Positions 24,661 through 37,799 of a stretch of DNA of 64,000 nt are shown here, piece after piece (the first letter of the stretch is position 1; the number at the start of each line of letters is the position of its first letter). Origin of the DNA: Gelatoporia subvermispora B (Eukaryota; Basidiomycota; Agaricomycetes; Polyporales; Gelatoporiaceae); NCBI GenBank assembly GCA_000320605.2, contig KB445802.1:62001-126000 (forward strand). Direction: 5' to 3'. Below the pieces are notes generated by a model. It was not told where the DNA came from. It ran no database searches and saw only the letters and a program-made list of their open reading frames with translations. The position numbers and the translations under genes were made by a program.

Positions 24661-27251
24661 GTGGGCGTTTCTGTCCTGACCGAGACCAGCTACGGCATTC
24701 AAGGCCAGCAGCGCGTCAGTAGGCACCTTGGTTCATCTTGTCGCTGGGATGCCCAACATCCAACACGCTGGTATGCCTTCTTTACTGCATCGATTTCTAT
24801 TGAACGGGCCCTCAGACTGGCCAAATCTCCGTGATGTCTGGGAATTCTATCATTCGCGTTGCGCAGGTCTACGGTAGTGCGATGGTAGGTCGCTTTGCTC
24901 TTTCTCCTCTGTGCATATGCTTTTCATGATGCAGAAACAGCACACCCGTGACATACAATATCGGTGGAGATAACACGATGAAGTAGGAACCTACGATCAT
25001 ATTCCATCTTGACCCGGGCCCCCGAAATTGTACATCATGCGTAAGTCCATCATCCTCGTGACGCGACTCGCACCTCACACTCCAACAGGCACTCTGATAT
25101 GTTGCTGGCGAGTGACTACTCGATTATGTTCGGAAACCGAGGCGTATCAGCTTCAAATACACCTTTCGCTCCAGCTCTAATTAACTGATGCTTTAACGCG
25201 CCATCTGCAGCGCATTACAGCAATTTCTCTATAGTCTAGTTGACCTATTTTATGTAGCTCTGTGGGAACTGAAGAATATTATCTCGTATGGTGGCTACTG
25301 AAGTACACAGTACTATCAACGCCAACAGTGGGCTTACCAGGACTACTTTTGACATGACCGATCAAGGTATGTTGTCTAACTAAATTGCTCAAGTTCTGCA
25401 AAGAGTCCTCTATAGGATCAGGCTCATTAGTATCAGGCTCATTCGGGACCGAATTACTGCACGAGGCAACACCGTCCTCTACGCTGCGGCTTCCAATGTA
25501 ATACCGAACATCCTCACAACCAAGAAGACAACGATGGGACCTGGTCTCACAGCCCTTTCCCTCCTTGGACCAATTAAATGGTTCGAAATCTTTACCTCTC
25601 CAGACGATCGTCCACACCCTTGTTTGCTTCGCGCGCTCTGAAGATGTCGTACCGCTTACAGAGTCAGCAGTACCGAGAAAAGGCGACCTTGTTAGGGACG
25701 TTCTGTCGGCGAAGGCAAGACCACCTTCATATTCGTTACCATAGGCTGAAAGATGTATGAGATGATAGATAGATGTATTCAACTGAGCCACTTCTAGCTT
25801 GTACTGGATGAAAAACATCGCCAATGTGGACTTCGTACGGCATACTCAGCTCGTCAGAAGTGATCCGCGTGCGCGACGCTGAGATAGCTGGAGGATGTAT
25901 CGAGCCTCAACGGATGCCGAGTTCGACCCTTGTCAGGCGGCTGTGTCAGCGGGCGTTTTCAGCACCGCATGGTTGCCGTTCACGGGTCGGTCAGTGTACT
26001 TGATGTATCTTGTCTTCGCGAAGTGTTTCTGGTCAAGTAGAGAGAGTTAGGTATCTATATGGGTCGCAAGATCAATCATCCACCCCAGCATCTTCCTCTG
26101 ATCGATACATAGTGCGGCTATTGGCCGCGCAGACGTGCCAGGTTGAGCTGACATCGCGACATGATTCCGCTTCTCAAGGTGCTGAGCCGCGCTCGTGATG
26201 AGCCTTGTGGCGAGCAGGATGACACCATGGCATCTGTCTTTGTCGCGGGAAAATGAACGGGAGCGAGGCATGACAAAACACATGGACCGACTTCCATACC
26301 TCGGGCCCCCGGGAGAAGGCGACAGACCCCAGAGCTCGAAGTTTGGAGAGTGGACCTGAACTCTTGGCTCAAAGATATGGATACTGGGAGACATGCGACT
26401 ATACTATCAAGGTGGACAGCACAGAGCCTCGGCCTCGGTCGTGATATTGAAAAGGGAGCATGGTAGGGGATACACGAAGTGTGAAAGACAAGTGCCGGTA
26501 GGGGTGGCGGTTGCGTGCGGTCTGATCGAGATTTTTGACCAGTGATGTGCTTGACCCCGGACCCCGAAACTCGGCAGACATCTGGAAGGAGATGCAACCA
26601 TTGGCTTCGTAAGCTTAAAGCGGTCATTTTTCTGGGTTTTGCATGCTGTACGATGCCTGCTAATAGATTAGTTGATAAGTTTCGTTGAGGAGAAGTTCTC
26701 ACGCCTCGACTCCCGGTGCCATCAGTCCATCGCACATCACTGTTTTTGACACACTGCGGAAAGTAAGCGCTAAACATGGCCGCGCGTCACAAGTTTCCGC
26801 TGTCTCCGGACTCACTCGAGTCTGGTCTCTTGCTTGTATCTCTATGAAGGTAGACCAACACGCGCCGGGCTACTTGGATTGATTCAACTTCGACTTCGAC
26901 TCAGTTCACTTCAATATGCAAATACAAGGTGTATAAGCGAAAGCTTGCCGCAGCATCAAAGCGGCTCCAAACTGCCGTCTGTCAGGACGATTGGGTTCCC
27001 AGTGATTGTAGGCGTGGTCGCGACAGCAGGGACGGGAGAGACGGCAGATTCACCGCACTCCTCGCTCAATCGTATACTGTCGGCATATCTAGAGATGTTG
27101 AGGCGCTCGCAAGTGTCACATAGCGGGAAATAATACAAAGGGAAGTTGATCAGAGCGTCCGCTGACACCAAGCGGTACTACGCGGTTATGTTCCCCGTGC
27201 TGCTTCTGTGCCAGCATTGACATTGGTTGAGGGTGATGTCAAACCTCGCCG

Positions 27252-27271
27252 TTATAATAGGTGGCAAACAC
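27252..27271 (+). promoter_or_regulatory. Core promoter of gene D
   Basis: TTATAATA followed by GGTGGCAAACAC lies about 60 bp upstream of the gene D start. Gene E has TCATAAAAG and GCAAACAC in the same arrangement and gene G has GTTATAAC, so the promoter appears shared within subfamily 2. Confidence 0.45.
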
Positions 27272-27321
27272 GCGCCAGTGCATAGACTGCAGCTTGTATC
27301 TTGGCCTGACACGTTGTTGAA

Positions 27322-28945
27322 ATGTCGACCCTTGAGACTTTCTTCACAGACAAGTACGTGCCTGATGATAGTACTGGATCCTGACCACTCTGATGGTTCC
27401 GCAGCGCACAATCAATGTGCTGGACAGCTAGCATCTGTACGCAAACTTTCCTTGTGAGAAATATCATTGTGTCTGACTGCAGTTAGGTCTAGTGTTCTAT
27501 GACCTACTTACAACGCTCTCCAATGAAGTGGAATACATATGGCGCCGCCGTTTTAGTAGTGTTACGCTTCTATTCTTGTTGAACCGCCACGCCTTGCTCG
27601 TACTGGCTCTGCTTCAAGTCTACAGCGATTTTGGTTTCGGGATGACCTCTGCGCTGGCACCTTCCACTGACATTACATTGTCTATGAGGTAAGTGTGCTA
27701 TTTATCTGTACACCACACCGGGATGGCTAATTCAAGCGCCTTTGCAGCTGCAGTGTTGCATTAAACCTGACTTCTGCGCTACAAATGCTGTTGATTGTGA
27801 TCCAATCCGGTACGAGAGATAGTCATTCAACTCGTTGAGGACAGTGGGCAAGCTCACGATATCGCTTCATATAGCATTCATCGCATTTCGCATTTATGCA
27901 CTGAGCGGGGGGCGGTGGTTAATCTCTATCACTATATTGGTCTTTGGAGTGACTGGAGTATTCAGTTATATGGTGAGTCACGGATACAACGGCGAACGAC
28001 ACCGATGTGAAATGCAATATCACAGTATCTCACCCCGGGGCCACAGCCTGTGTTAAATTTGCCCGGCATACCCTTTCGACAGTGCGCTTCATCTGACTAC
28101 ATCTGGACGAGTAACAAATATAAGAGGTATGCAAATCCATATATGGGTAGCCCGATCCTGACTTGGGGTATCTATAGCCGTGAGTCACTCCGTATTCTGA
28201 CGAACTACAAATTACCAAGCACTATCCGGTAGTATACATCGCGTCACTCGCAGGATCCGCTATCTCAGCATTGGCAGATGTCTCCGTGATTGCTATCACA
28301 TGTCGCAAGGCACGCCGACGGGCTCGCGCGGCGGGGAGGGCGTATAGCGACTCGGCCCTATCAGCTCTTCTGCTCAAATATGGTGGGTAACATTCATTTC
28401 TGAATGTACGTAGTCTCTGACAGCGCAAGGCCCATTCCAGGAGTGTTGCACTTCGGGTAATAAACAAGCATAACTCAGACGGAGGTTCGTCTGACTGAAC
28501 AGTGCAGCGTCCTATTGTTTCTCGACATCATTGCCTTGGGGGCATACATCAAATATTCCAAGGGATCTTCCTGGGTGAGCGGTTCACTCAATTATAGCCG
28601 TCGCGGATGAAATTGACAAGGCTGAGGGAAGGTTTTAAGTACTATCATGAACTTCCAGACACCGTACGTGTCCCAGTGCTGCTGTTGCTTCTTTCTCTCC
28701 TCTCACGTTGCCGCAGCCTCCAAGCGATTACTATGTCACATTTTCTGCTAAGCCTCCGGGAGGCAGCCCATACAGATCTGGTTCGAGACCTTGGCACACA
28801 GCAGAGTGTGCTCGGCTCGCAACAGACGAGCATGGGATTCGTATCATTTGCTGGGCCAATGGGAGAGTCTCTCGACGTCGGGTTGTATGAGGGTCTAGAT
28901 GAAGGTTTAGATGAAGATGTGTCTGACGCAGGAGCCCAAAGCTAG
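27322..28945 (+). CDS. DUF6533-type seven-pass membrane protein, gene D
   Basis: I splice 12 exons, starting with MSTLETFFTDN at 27322. A 32-nt exon 2 (AQSMCWTASI) leads into the core CLVFYDLLTTLSNEVEYIWR and SVTLLFLLNRHALLVLALL. Further segments are CSVALNLTSALQMLLIVIQS, FIAFRIYALSGGRW, VFGVTGVFSYM, YIASLAGSAISALADVSVIAI and CSVLLFLDIIALGAYI. A hydrophilic loop (YLTPGPQPVLNL then SSDYIWTSNKYKR) marks subfamily 2. The tail has MSHFLLSLREAAH, SFAGPMGESLDVG and acidic repeats (EGLDEGLDED). It is convergent with gene E about 1.7 kb away. Exon 7, between KYKR and YIASL, is uncertain: a 2-nt exon or a 29-nt exon would both keep frame. The function of the family is unknown. Confidence 0.78.
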
Positions 28946-30651
28946 GAACACGAGACGATCGTGTTGGCGGATGGCCATAAATGTGCTCTACGGCTCAAGC
29001 AGCTATTTACTGCAGATACGCATGTTTTGCCCTAGGTGTTCCCTTATATCTCAACGAACTCATGTCTGCACAAAACAAATGCTTATTATATACACGCAGC
29101 GTGTCTGGGCCCACATGTTTGAGCTGAAACATTTGAACAGTAAAGAACAATGTCCCTTAGTTCTTGCATATCGGCCGCTCATGAGCGTGTAAAAGATCTG
29201 CATAGCCTTCCCATCGCCGATCTCCGAACAAAGCGACTAATGACTCCTCGACGCTAGCCGCAATGTTGCTCGCCCACACACAGACAGGGATGCGAAATCC
29301 GGTTCATCTCCAGCTACAATATACGCTCACAGGAACATACCTTGCTCCCAGCCTGATACGTAACCGCGATATCCTCTATGAGTATATCAGGCCACACACG
29401 ACTAGAATAATCAGCCCTTACGTTCACCACAGCAAACTTCTGCCGCCTATAGTTCCACCCTTCCGACTCCTACAACCAGGCGCACAAGCACGACGCCCAT
29501 CTCTGCCCACGCCATACGGTCCAAGTCGCTATACAAGAAGTCGTCCTCCGTTGGGCCCCAAAACACAGTAAGCTTCTCGCGACTCGCACATAATACCACA
29601 GGTAAGACTGCGGGACCGCCTAGGGGACTGGACGCGCGTCTCGTGAGCTGCCCTCCATTCCGAGTCTCTGCGCGCGGGCTCGCAAGGTACGCCGAAGCGG
29701 CACTGAGGAACAGCTCCGCCGCCTTAGGTTACAGCTCGGGTCTCTGCACAGCCAACCATCATCCAACAGGTATCTCGCATGCAAAACAGTCGGACACGAA
29801 CCTTGTTCAACGCATCCCAGAGCTGGGCCTCCCACTAGTCGAGTGCAGCTGAGAGGGAGGGCGAAGAGGTGATCTATACACCGTTTGTGTCTCTCCCAGG
29901 TAGTCAATCATCAGGAAAATGTCGTGTTGGCTTTGACGCCTTTGGCCTGCCTTTCGAGGCTTGCCGGCGTCTTTGCTCCCTTGTTGCGCATCGCAAAGGT
30001 ATTCAAGGCGCACGCAAGGTCCAAAAAGGCAGGCAAGTAAACTTGATATTTTCCTGATGATGACGCACCCCCTCTCCTAACTCTCCTTGCCCGTTGCCAC
30101 ACCGCATACAAGTAGCGGGCGTGGCCTGCGGGGCACGCTGGTTTCACTCAGGACGTGTCCTTTGGCATGTTTCGGCAGACGGAAAGCTCTGATGACCAGC
30201 CTTGCACATCAGCCCCTTCCTCATAGTCGACATATGATCCAATGTGGGTGAGAGTTGGACATCTGAGAAGCGATTCTTGACGTGGTGTGAGTGCAACTGG
30301 ATTGCTAAACGCGCAGTGCGGGAAAAGTACTGAACAGGACGGAGGCTTGCCTATTGTGTAGCGTCACACGGCGGAGAGTAGTCGGAATGTTTGGAATAAG
30401 TCGGACGAAAGGGAGGAGAGGTGTGCGCGGAAGTGTTTGGCGGGGACAGTGCATCTACGCGACGGTGATGAAACGAACTGGGTCGAGCGTTAGGTCAGAC
30501 GTACATTTAGACAAACGTACCGCTTATACCACGGTGATCCACCGATGATCATGTTAGAGGTGCAGGCAACTAAATACATGGGAGCCCTCGGGCGCAGTTA
30601 AAAACATCCGGAATGTACACAATTGCTTTGAGGTGAGCATTACAGACTATT
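28946..30651. other. Intergenic between convergent genes D and E
   Basis: This gap holds the 3' flanks of D and E and one MITE at 29909-30059. I see no gene. Open frames such as 29620-29907 (minus) have no family match. Confidence 0.5.
29909..30059 (+). mobile_element. MITE, copy 1 (151 bp)
   Basis: The element has perfect 11-bp inverted ends (CATCAGGAAAA and TTTTCCTGATG) and is flanked by AT on both sides, a 2-bp target duplication. Copies at 37963-38121 and 56052-56202 share ends and body. The body has GC-rich repeats such as GCCTGCCTTTCGAGGC. It encodes no transposase, so it must be moved by another element. Confidence 0.8.
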
Positions 30652-32322
30652 CTATACATTGCGTATCGCATCTTCCAGCTCAATGGTCTCATTCTCCCGG
30701 CCTTCCTCTTCAGCTTCATATTCATCCCCATCGAGGTTTCCATGCGAGCCAATGTCGAGTGATCCGCCCATAGGCGCAACAAATGACACGAATCTCATGC
30801 TTGACTGTTGTGAGCCTGGCTCGCCCTGTTGTTCATCGGAGATGCTAAATGCGTCTCCATGTGCAGCCCCCCGGATATCGAGCAGGAAATGTGAAACAAT
30901 GATGGCTTGCAGACTGCGACAGGATAAGGAAGTGGACGAAAGGATCACCAAGAATGGGAGATTTGGATCACGTACGGTGTCTGGAAATTCATAATGGTGC
31001 TCATCACCTGCCGGTAACACTGTCAGGCCCGTTCGATCTGTGAGATATGGCGGTATCTCTAACCCAAGACACGTGTCCAGAATACTTTATGTATCCCACA
31101 AAGGCGAGAACGTTGAGAAATAAGAGGACACTGTATAGCATGCTCAGATTCAGCGCCAGCGAGGTAAGCCTTCGTGCATCACCTGAAATGTAGAACACCT
31201 GGAAGAAGCGTCAGACTCTCGAACTTTGTGCGCTGAGAAGCGTATTCTACTCGCCATATTGAAGGAGAACCGTTGAGACGGACGAATCATTGTATGACCT
31301 GCCGCCGCATGTGCCCTGCTGCGTATCTTGCGACAGGTGATTGCAATCGCCGAGATATCTGCTAATGCGGAGACTGCAGACCCAGCAACCGATATGATAT
31401 ACACTAAATCAAAGCGATTGGTGTTACATAGTTCGACACGATAATAGACAGCTCACGGCTAGGGACTCCAGAAGTAAGGATCTGCCATTCCACCATGATG
31501 TATGACACTTGCGTACCTCTTAAACTTGTTACTCGTCCATATGTAGTCGGACGAGGCGCACTGCCGAAAAGGGATGCCGAGTAGATTCAGCACAGGTTGC
31601 GGTCCCGGGGTGAGATACTATGGAATTGGCATTCATCTCTGAATCTTATTACTCATACTGCGCTCACGCACCATATAACTAAACACCCCGGTCACCCCGA
31701 AGATCAAGCTGATGATGGAGATCAGCCATCGACCTCCGCTCAGCGCATAAACGCGGATTGCAATAAATGCTATTTTGGACAATGTCGTAAGCCCTCCCCT
31801 GCTGCCGCACTTGTGAGTAGAATGTCTTTCTCTCGTACCGGACTGAATCACAATCAGCAGCATTTGCAATGCCGAAGTCAGGTTCAGTGCGACGCTACAG
31901 CTGGTAGTTGTCCTGTTTTAATTATCTTGTCGTCGTTTTCGAATGGCAGACGTACCTCATAGACAATGTAATGTCGGCAGAAGGCGCGAGCGCGGAGGTG
32001 GTCGCAAAGCCGAAATCGCTATAGACTTGAAGCAGAGCCAACACGAGCAGGGCATGGCGATTCAGCAGAAACAGCAACGTGACGCTGCTGAACTTGCGAC
32101 GCCATATGTAATCCACCTCGTCCGAGAGTGTCGTAAGTATGTCATAAAAGACGAGGCCTGGACGTAGTCAGATACGGTGATAAATAGCAATTGGGGAGGT
32201 TACAGACAGATGCTAACTGTCCAACACATTGCTTGTGCGCTGCTGGAGCGTCAGTATGATCTGAACCAAAGACTATCAACAGACACTTACTCATTTGTAA
32301 GAAAGGTCTTGAGTGTCGACAT
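30652..32322 (-). CDS. DUF6533-type seven-pass membrane protein, gene E
   Basis: This belongs to subfamily 2 and is spliced as 12 exons from the ATG at 32322 (MSTLKTFLTN). Exon 2 gives AQAMCWTVSI. The core is CLVFYDILTTLSDEVDYIWR with SVTLLFLLNRHALLVLALL. Then come LQMLLIVIQSG, FIAIRVYALSGGRWLISI, YLTPGPQPVLNLLGIPF, YIISVAGSAVSALADISAIAI and YSVLLFLNVLAFVGYI. The tail has VSHFLLDIRGAAHGD, SFVAPMGGSLDIG and a strongly acidic stretch. No stop is left after splicing. Exon 7 is ambiguous: a 2-nt exon CC, or a 32-nt exon with a 35-bp intron, both keep frame. It converges on gene D, with a MITE in between. Confidence 0.78.
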
Positions 32323-32373
32323 GTCGATAACACACTGTTCCAAGGTACTAAGGTGGGTGATGTATATTAAAGG

Positions 32374-32393
32374 GTGTTTGCTAGCTTTTATGA
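32374..32393 (-). promoter_or_regulatory. Core promoter of gene E
   Basis: Reading the minus strand, TCATAAAAGCTAGCAAACAC lies about 55-70 bp upstream of the start. It aligns with the TATA-like box and GCAAACAC of gene D. Confidence 0.4.
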
Positions 32394-32883
32394 TAGCCAG
32401 TTCGCCCCTGATCTAACACAGTCGCGAAGGATTAGGGAAATCAATCGCTGATATGATGCGCCGTGCGGATCTTACTGGAAAGTCCATATTGAGCATTGCA
32501 GTGGTTGACATTGTTGAGGTTCCGATTCACTTCTGTACACACACCCCGTTTTGTGGCGGGTTTGAGCACCCAGTGCTCCCGAACGCCCGAAAGGGACACG
32601 AAATTGATGACAAAGAGAGAAATTAGTCTATCGCATTGCTGGCTCTCAAAATGCTTGCTCCTTAGACGTAGACGTAGAATACAACGTAATTGTTGAGCAT
32701 AATGAGCAGATGACTGATGAGCGCAACCTGACCGGCGGTATGACGGCAATCCAACAAGCAACCTCATGGTCTTCGTGTTGTAGAATTTACCAAATACGGT
32801 AATCTTTCGCGTCCCATAGCTTAGATAATCAGGGCGCCTAGCGCACGCGTCCATACGAGTCGCCGTATGTTCGACTTCCCTCA

Positions 32884-33022
32884 GTCTCGTATCCCGAGCT
32901 GAGGGTAAGTCCATAGTCTATTCATTGTATCTACATACTTACAGTATACATAGGCAGTTCCCTAGGTATAGTATTCTCAATACATCTAGTCTCGTATCCC
33001 GAGCTGAGGGCAGTTCCCTAGC
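32884..33022 (+). repeat. Local direct duplication
   Basis: GTCTCGTATCCCGAGCTGAG occurs at 32884 and again at 32989, exactly 105 bp later. A second word, GGCAGTTCCCTAG, occurs near 32952 and again near 33010. The two words are therefore repeated in an interleaved order, suggesting a small tandem duplication with later change. Confidence 0.6.
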
Positions 33023-34796
33023 CGGTTTCTACACTTCAAAGTCATATCTGCCATACTTGAGAACTACGGCAGTATCTGTGAGAAATCCGGATACCGTGGA
33101 GAGTCCACGACTCACCAATTCCATGCTTCGTACTTCAGGAGCATACTTTTGGAATGCCTCGAGCTCCGTTCCCCATGTTTCTGACATTCCTTCAATCAGA
33201 TGATGCTCGTGATATGCCGCGGTATCAATCTGGTCTCGGCTTTGAGGTCAGGTCATCATGATCCGAATAGGGCGACACCGGTATGAACCGGATAGCGTCT
33301 TTCCCTTTGAAGCATGCAGCAGAACACAAGAGTGATAGAGTGGCTTAAAAGGTCGCAGTGTGCCCATACAGGCGGAGCAAAATCAACTTCATCACAACAT
33401 GCAAGTGCTGTAAAGCGCAGAGAAACGCATAATCTAGGGCGGAGCCCATCATTCTAGCCGGCAGTGGGGCAATCTTTTGCAGTAGCGTGTCCATGTCAAG
33501 ACACACTGCTACCTTTGCCGAGACGATAGTCTAGGTGATACCACGCCATAAATCAGATTCGGGCCATGCCGCAGGACTCAGAGGTAATTACCTATCAGGC
33601 AGATCCGCCACCTCGTCCTTCATCCGTCTTATTGGACCAGTATAGTCGAGTCCTCGAGGGCATACACTGGCCACATCTCCCGCCCGTTCACATCAACTTC
33701 GATACAGGAGTCAGCACTCTCATAATGCAGCACTTGTTGATCAAAGTCTTGAACAGCTACAGATCATGCAGAACAAATCAGAATGAGAGGTGAGCTTTCA
33801 GAGCCACTGAGGAAAACATAATGGGCACTCACAGAACCTGGTCGACGCCCACTCTCTCTTGAGACCAATCACACTAGTGAGAAATCCTAAGGAGGCCGTT
33901 AAGACACCAAGCCGAGTCTGATCATGCGGCTTGTAGAATTGAACCTATCTACTCGCCCACGCTTCTCGGTGGTATATCTGGCATGGAGACTTTTCACAGA
34001 ACTCAGTCCGCGATACTATAATCCCAGAGCCACGTATGCCGGCTACACGCACCCACATATATCTGAAAGACGATGAGGAGAGAGCAACTGCGGGAAAACT
34101 TGGCGTCAATGTGCTAACCCTGTGTTGCGCATGACATGATAAACACGTGAGGAAGTATGTGAACTGTCCTTGTGAGCAACTCGGCACAATGCTGGGGAGT
34201 GTGCGTTCAATTACTGCACTGCACATGGAGCAAGGGAGATACGCACTGTGATTGTAATTGGAGTCCGTCACATAGGACTATCTCCAGCATCCCGTGGTGT
34301 TGCGAGCTCCAGAAGCTATGTCCCCTCATATACGCACAGCATAGCTTCCTCCATGACGTAGTTGTAGGGGAGCCGCGCTCAGCACATTGAAAAGGTGCAC
34401 GGGCAAGCCGGGAGGTAGAGCGACATGCTGAGCAATTCAGTACGGTGCTGGGGGTGTTTGTTTGATGAATGCAGGGCGCCTGAGCTGAAGAGAGACATAC
34501 CCTAATGCTAGGCCTAATCCGTCATATGCAGCATCGTCTCCGAGTGGTACTTCGTTTTACGTGTTTGTGGCCCCAGGATATTGCATAAACACCTGGATAA
34601 AGCGATACGTCAGCATGTCAATACGCCCTTCATACCTACGCATATTGTCGCTAACCTCCCCGACAGAAGTATATAACACCCCAGTTGTGTGTTGTATGCG
34701 CTCGGACAGAGCTGAAAGGATGGTCATGAAGTGGAGCTGATCGAGAGGATCGGTCATTGGCAGACCCTTTGCGCCCTAGAGTGAGCGTGTAAGAAC

Positions 34797-34836
34797 GGGA
34801 TCGAATCTTGCAAACCATCGGGAGAAGCCGGAAAGC
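34797..34836 (+). repeat. Dispersed 45-bp repeat, copy 5 (diverged)
   Basis: It carries GGGATCGAATCTTGCAAAC followed by CATCGGGAGAAGCCGG. The second half matches copy 9 exactly over CATCGGGAGAAGCCGG, while the first half has drifted. Confidence 0.5.
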
Positions 34837-35795
34837 ACTCACGGCAACGTCCGGTGGGGTTTCTACCTCTTGTCAATGCCTCATTGAAGATGGGAGTTCT
34901 GCGGGACTGGCTGGTTGTCTATGTGCTTCGCCCTCGCGACGAAGGTACACCTCCCTGAGAGTTTCAACACAAGACTCTTGTCAGTCCCTAGGCCCGTGAA
35001 TTGCCGCATTATCCCGCACGCAGTCAAACCGGAGCATCCAGATGTGCAGCCGTCGGGTGTCTGTGAGGCGATGTGTGGCATGACGGGTACACGATCACCT
35101 TACCGGGAATGTAATACGGGACGTGTCATACAGTGGTGAGGATGCTGAAATTCTGAAAGGAAGAGATGTCCTGGTGGTTCATCAGTGCACAAGCCCCAGA
35201 ACGACTTTGGTGCCAACGTACACACGAAATAAGTTATGTATACGGCCTAGCCCATAATCAGGGGAAGCATCAGTATCCTCCATTGGTCCACACTTCTTTG
35301 CTGCGCACATTTCTAAGGCGGCAATACAGACTCGGAGGTGAGTATAAAATGTGCACCGGGCGCACTCACCTAGACTGATCAGAAGTTACGGCAACAGCAA
35401 CATGAACAAAAGGAATCTGAGGGGTGCCTCTCCGAGTGATGCGTGACAAACAACGTGGCGTCAAAGTCAACTAAGTCGACCTTGACTCGAATTGCGTCTT
35501 AGGCCTAGATTGTCGTGCATGGACACGTCTCCAGTGTCCGGCGATAATGCCCGCTTGAAGCACTAAGTAGATTGAGACCGACAGAGTAGGTCGCGAACCT
35601 GAGTACAACATGTACAGCCAATGGCAACGAGCGGGACGGTACTGAGTATGCGCCTCAACTGTCGTGATGTGCATCGAGTGAATGACAGAAGAGAAGGGAA
35701 GACGAATATAGCCAAGCAAGAATGTGTACTTTGGCATACCATGGACGGTCGGCATACGAAAGACATGTGGGAAAACTGCGTGGTGGGTGACTGCA

Positions 35796-35840
35796 CGAGA
35801 TCGGATCGTACACAACTGCCGCAACCACCGAATGGGCGCT
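35796..35840 (+). repeat. Dispersed 45-bp repeat, copy 6
   Basis: It carries CGAGATCGGATCGTACACAAC and ends GAATGGGCGCT, with a changed middle part. It lies in the same orientation as copies 7, 8 and 9. Confidence 0.5.
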
Positions 35841-35969
35841 TGCGTAACCGCTGTTCTGTTGTATATTGGCCAATATTCATTCGTCATGGCCGATCACATC
35901 AATAACAACTAGAATCAAATGCGTGCACATAATTCCACTGCGTTAAACGCCGGGCGACACCCCTCCCGG

Positions 35970-36130
35970 AATGTGCCCCAACATCCGGTATTCCGGCCAC
36001 ATGCCAGCCACATGCGCCCTGGATAACACGAAATCCAGCATGTGGCCGAAATGAGCCCCAATCCCTCACATTCCGGCCATATGCTGGCTCAGGTGCCGGC
36101 CATATTCCGCTCAGATGCTGGATTTGCCCA
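35970..36130. repeat. Cluster of short inverted repeats
   Basis: The words ATTCCGGCCACATGC, CCAGCATGTGGCC (inverted) and ATTCCGGCCATATGCTGG occur within 100 bp, with further CCGGCCATATTCCG. The arrangement could form hairpins. It may be a degenerate foldback element, but I see no clear outer boundaries or target duplication. Confidence 0.45.
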
Positions 36131-37799
36131 ATTTGGGTTACACGGAATATATTCCAGATTTACTAGCGAGATATTTGTAGCCCTGTACCCGCCGTTCATT
36201 CAGCTCTAGCCCTGCTTTCCGTAATTTGCAGTATATATTACGCTTCCGTATACTACTACAGTACATGGGTTGTGCTATTCGTCACCAGGCTGAGAGCCTC
36301 AGACAGACTTCTGCGTCGAGGGCAGGTCTGAGATAGGCAGCGAAAGTGTCCATGTCAAAACCTACCCTTTAGCCCATCGCGTGCTTATCGCTATAGTGCA
36401 GTGCCTTGATAGTAGGATCCTGGTTCATCTGTATACTCATGTGAGGTGCCCGCAAGACAAGACTAGGGGAGAAAAGATGCAGACTAGTGTTTCCTTGCGA
36501 GGACTAGATAGACGTCGCGCCACAAGTGAACGAAAGTCGCCAAGGGTCCTAAATAATACTTGTAGCTGTGGTAATTCGATGACATTAGTTACACATGCAT
36601 ATAGTCACCATAAAGAACACCTCACTGGGTTCAACAACGTCTCTCAGCCGGAATCTACTAGTCGCGCATCGAGAAGTCAATATTTCTCTCCTGATGGGTA
36701 AGCATAATAGGAGTACTTACCATGATTCCACACCAAGAAACTCAAGACTTTGCTATAGTAGTCTTCACAGTGTACTCTCCTAGTCCACAAGTTCTGCGGT
36801 CTGCGACAGCGGCTACGACCCAGGGCTAACGGTCAACGGGATGACTCACATTATGATCTACTTCTCAGCTGCAGCTTAGCAAATGCCGCGCAAAGTATAT
36901 TGCCACGTAGACGTACCGAGCACACCTCTGCCCTCTGCCCTCCATTCTGAAACCTGGATAACCACTACCTAGCAGCCAATGTTACTCTGTGAAAGAAGAG
37001 CCAAGTAGTGCTATTAAGCATAGCTTACAATCCTAGAGGACTGATGGTTGCAGAGTAAATCTGTAGAAGATGGTGGTAGATGGACAAGAGTCAGAGACTG
37101 AACGTGAACGTTCGAGCCGTGGTTGAAGTAGAGTGAAGTCACAGATGTCATCACTTTGACAAGTCCACAGTATTTTCAGGTTGGGGGTTATCATACAATA
37201 TTTGGGAAGAAAACAGGTATTATGACACGAGGTGGTAATTCTAAATTCTTTCTGGGTAGAATATGACCGGAACATGGCTGTTTTGTGAGATAACGGACGA
37301 GATGCTGGAAATTTCAGCATGTGAGCGACATATGGGTAGAATGTGGCTCATCACACGGGATGCCGGAGACATTCCGGAAGGGCATCGCCTGGCGTTTAAC
37401 ACAGTGTTCCAACCTTACTGTCCACCAACAACAAACTGACTGCCTGTTGCTGCGCGTCTCTTGGATGTCTCCTGTCCGGGTTCTCTACTTGTCCGCATGT
37501 CCTTGTCCATGAGATCAGTCTTTACGTTCAGGGACTATGCTGATGCGATTGGAGCCATAATAGATTCTGGTTTCATCTTGTCTCTTTGGAGGTACTTTCT
37601 CATCTTTCCTACTCCATTGCGGCTTATAAGCGCCATGGGAGCCTCAACACCCCTGGACTCAGAGAAACAAGACCATATCATACAGATTACTGGTTCAATT
37701 GGATCCCGAACGTGTCAAATTACATACCTATAGGAGGCAATTGACCCGTGGGGCAGCGATCCGTAACTACATTGCCAGTACAACAGCGAAGCAAAGTTC

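Larger units (their letters stand above)
23931..27321. other. Intergenic, no convincing gene
   Basis: There is no recognisable gene between segment C and gene D. The longest open frames are 25279-25824 (minus, 181 codons) and 26118-26777 (minus, 219 codons). Neither matches a family or has intron signals in good places. Two similar GC-rich blocks (near 25010-25035 and 26545-26575) share TTGACCC, GGNCCC and CGAAA. A tandem TCAGGCTCATT occurs near 25427-25455. Confidence 0.4.

Noticed and set aside
25279..25824. 181-codon minus-strand open frame as a gene
   Set aside because: It has no family match, no promoter or intron support, and its first part is also open in another frame.
26118..26777. 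219-codon minus-strand open frame as a gene
   Set aside because: Its composition is like a shadow frame and it matches nothing; several overlapping frames are also open.
29909..30059. An open frame running through the MITE as a conserved peptide
   Set aside because: Copy 2 breaks the frame with an internal duplication, so the frame is not conserved.
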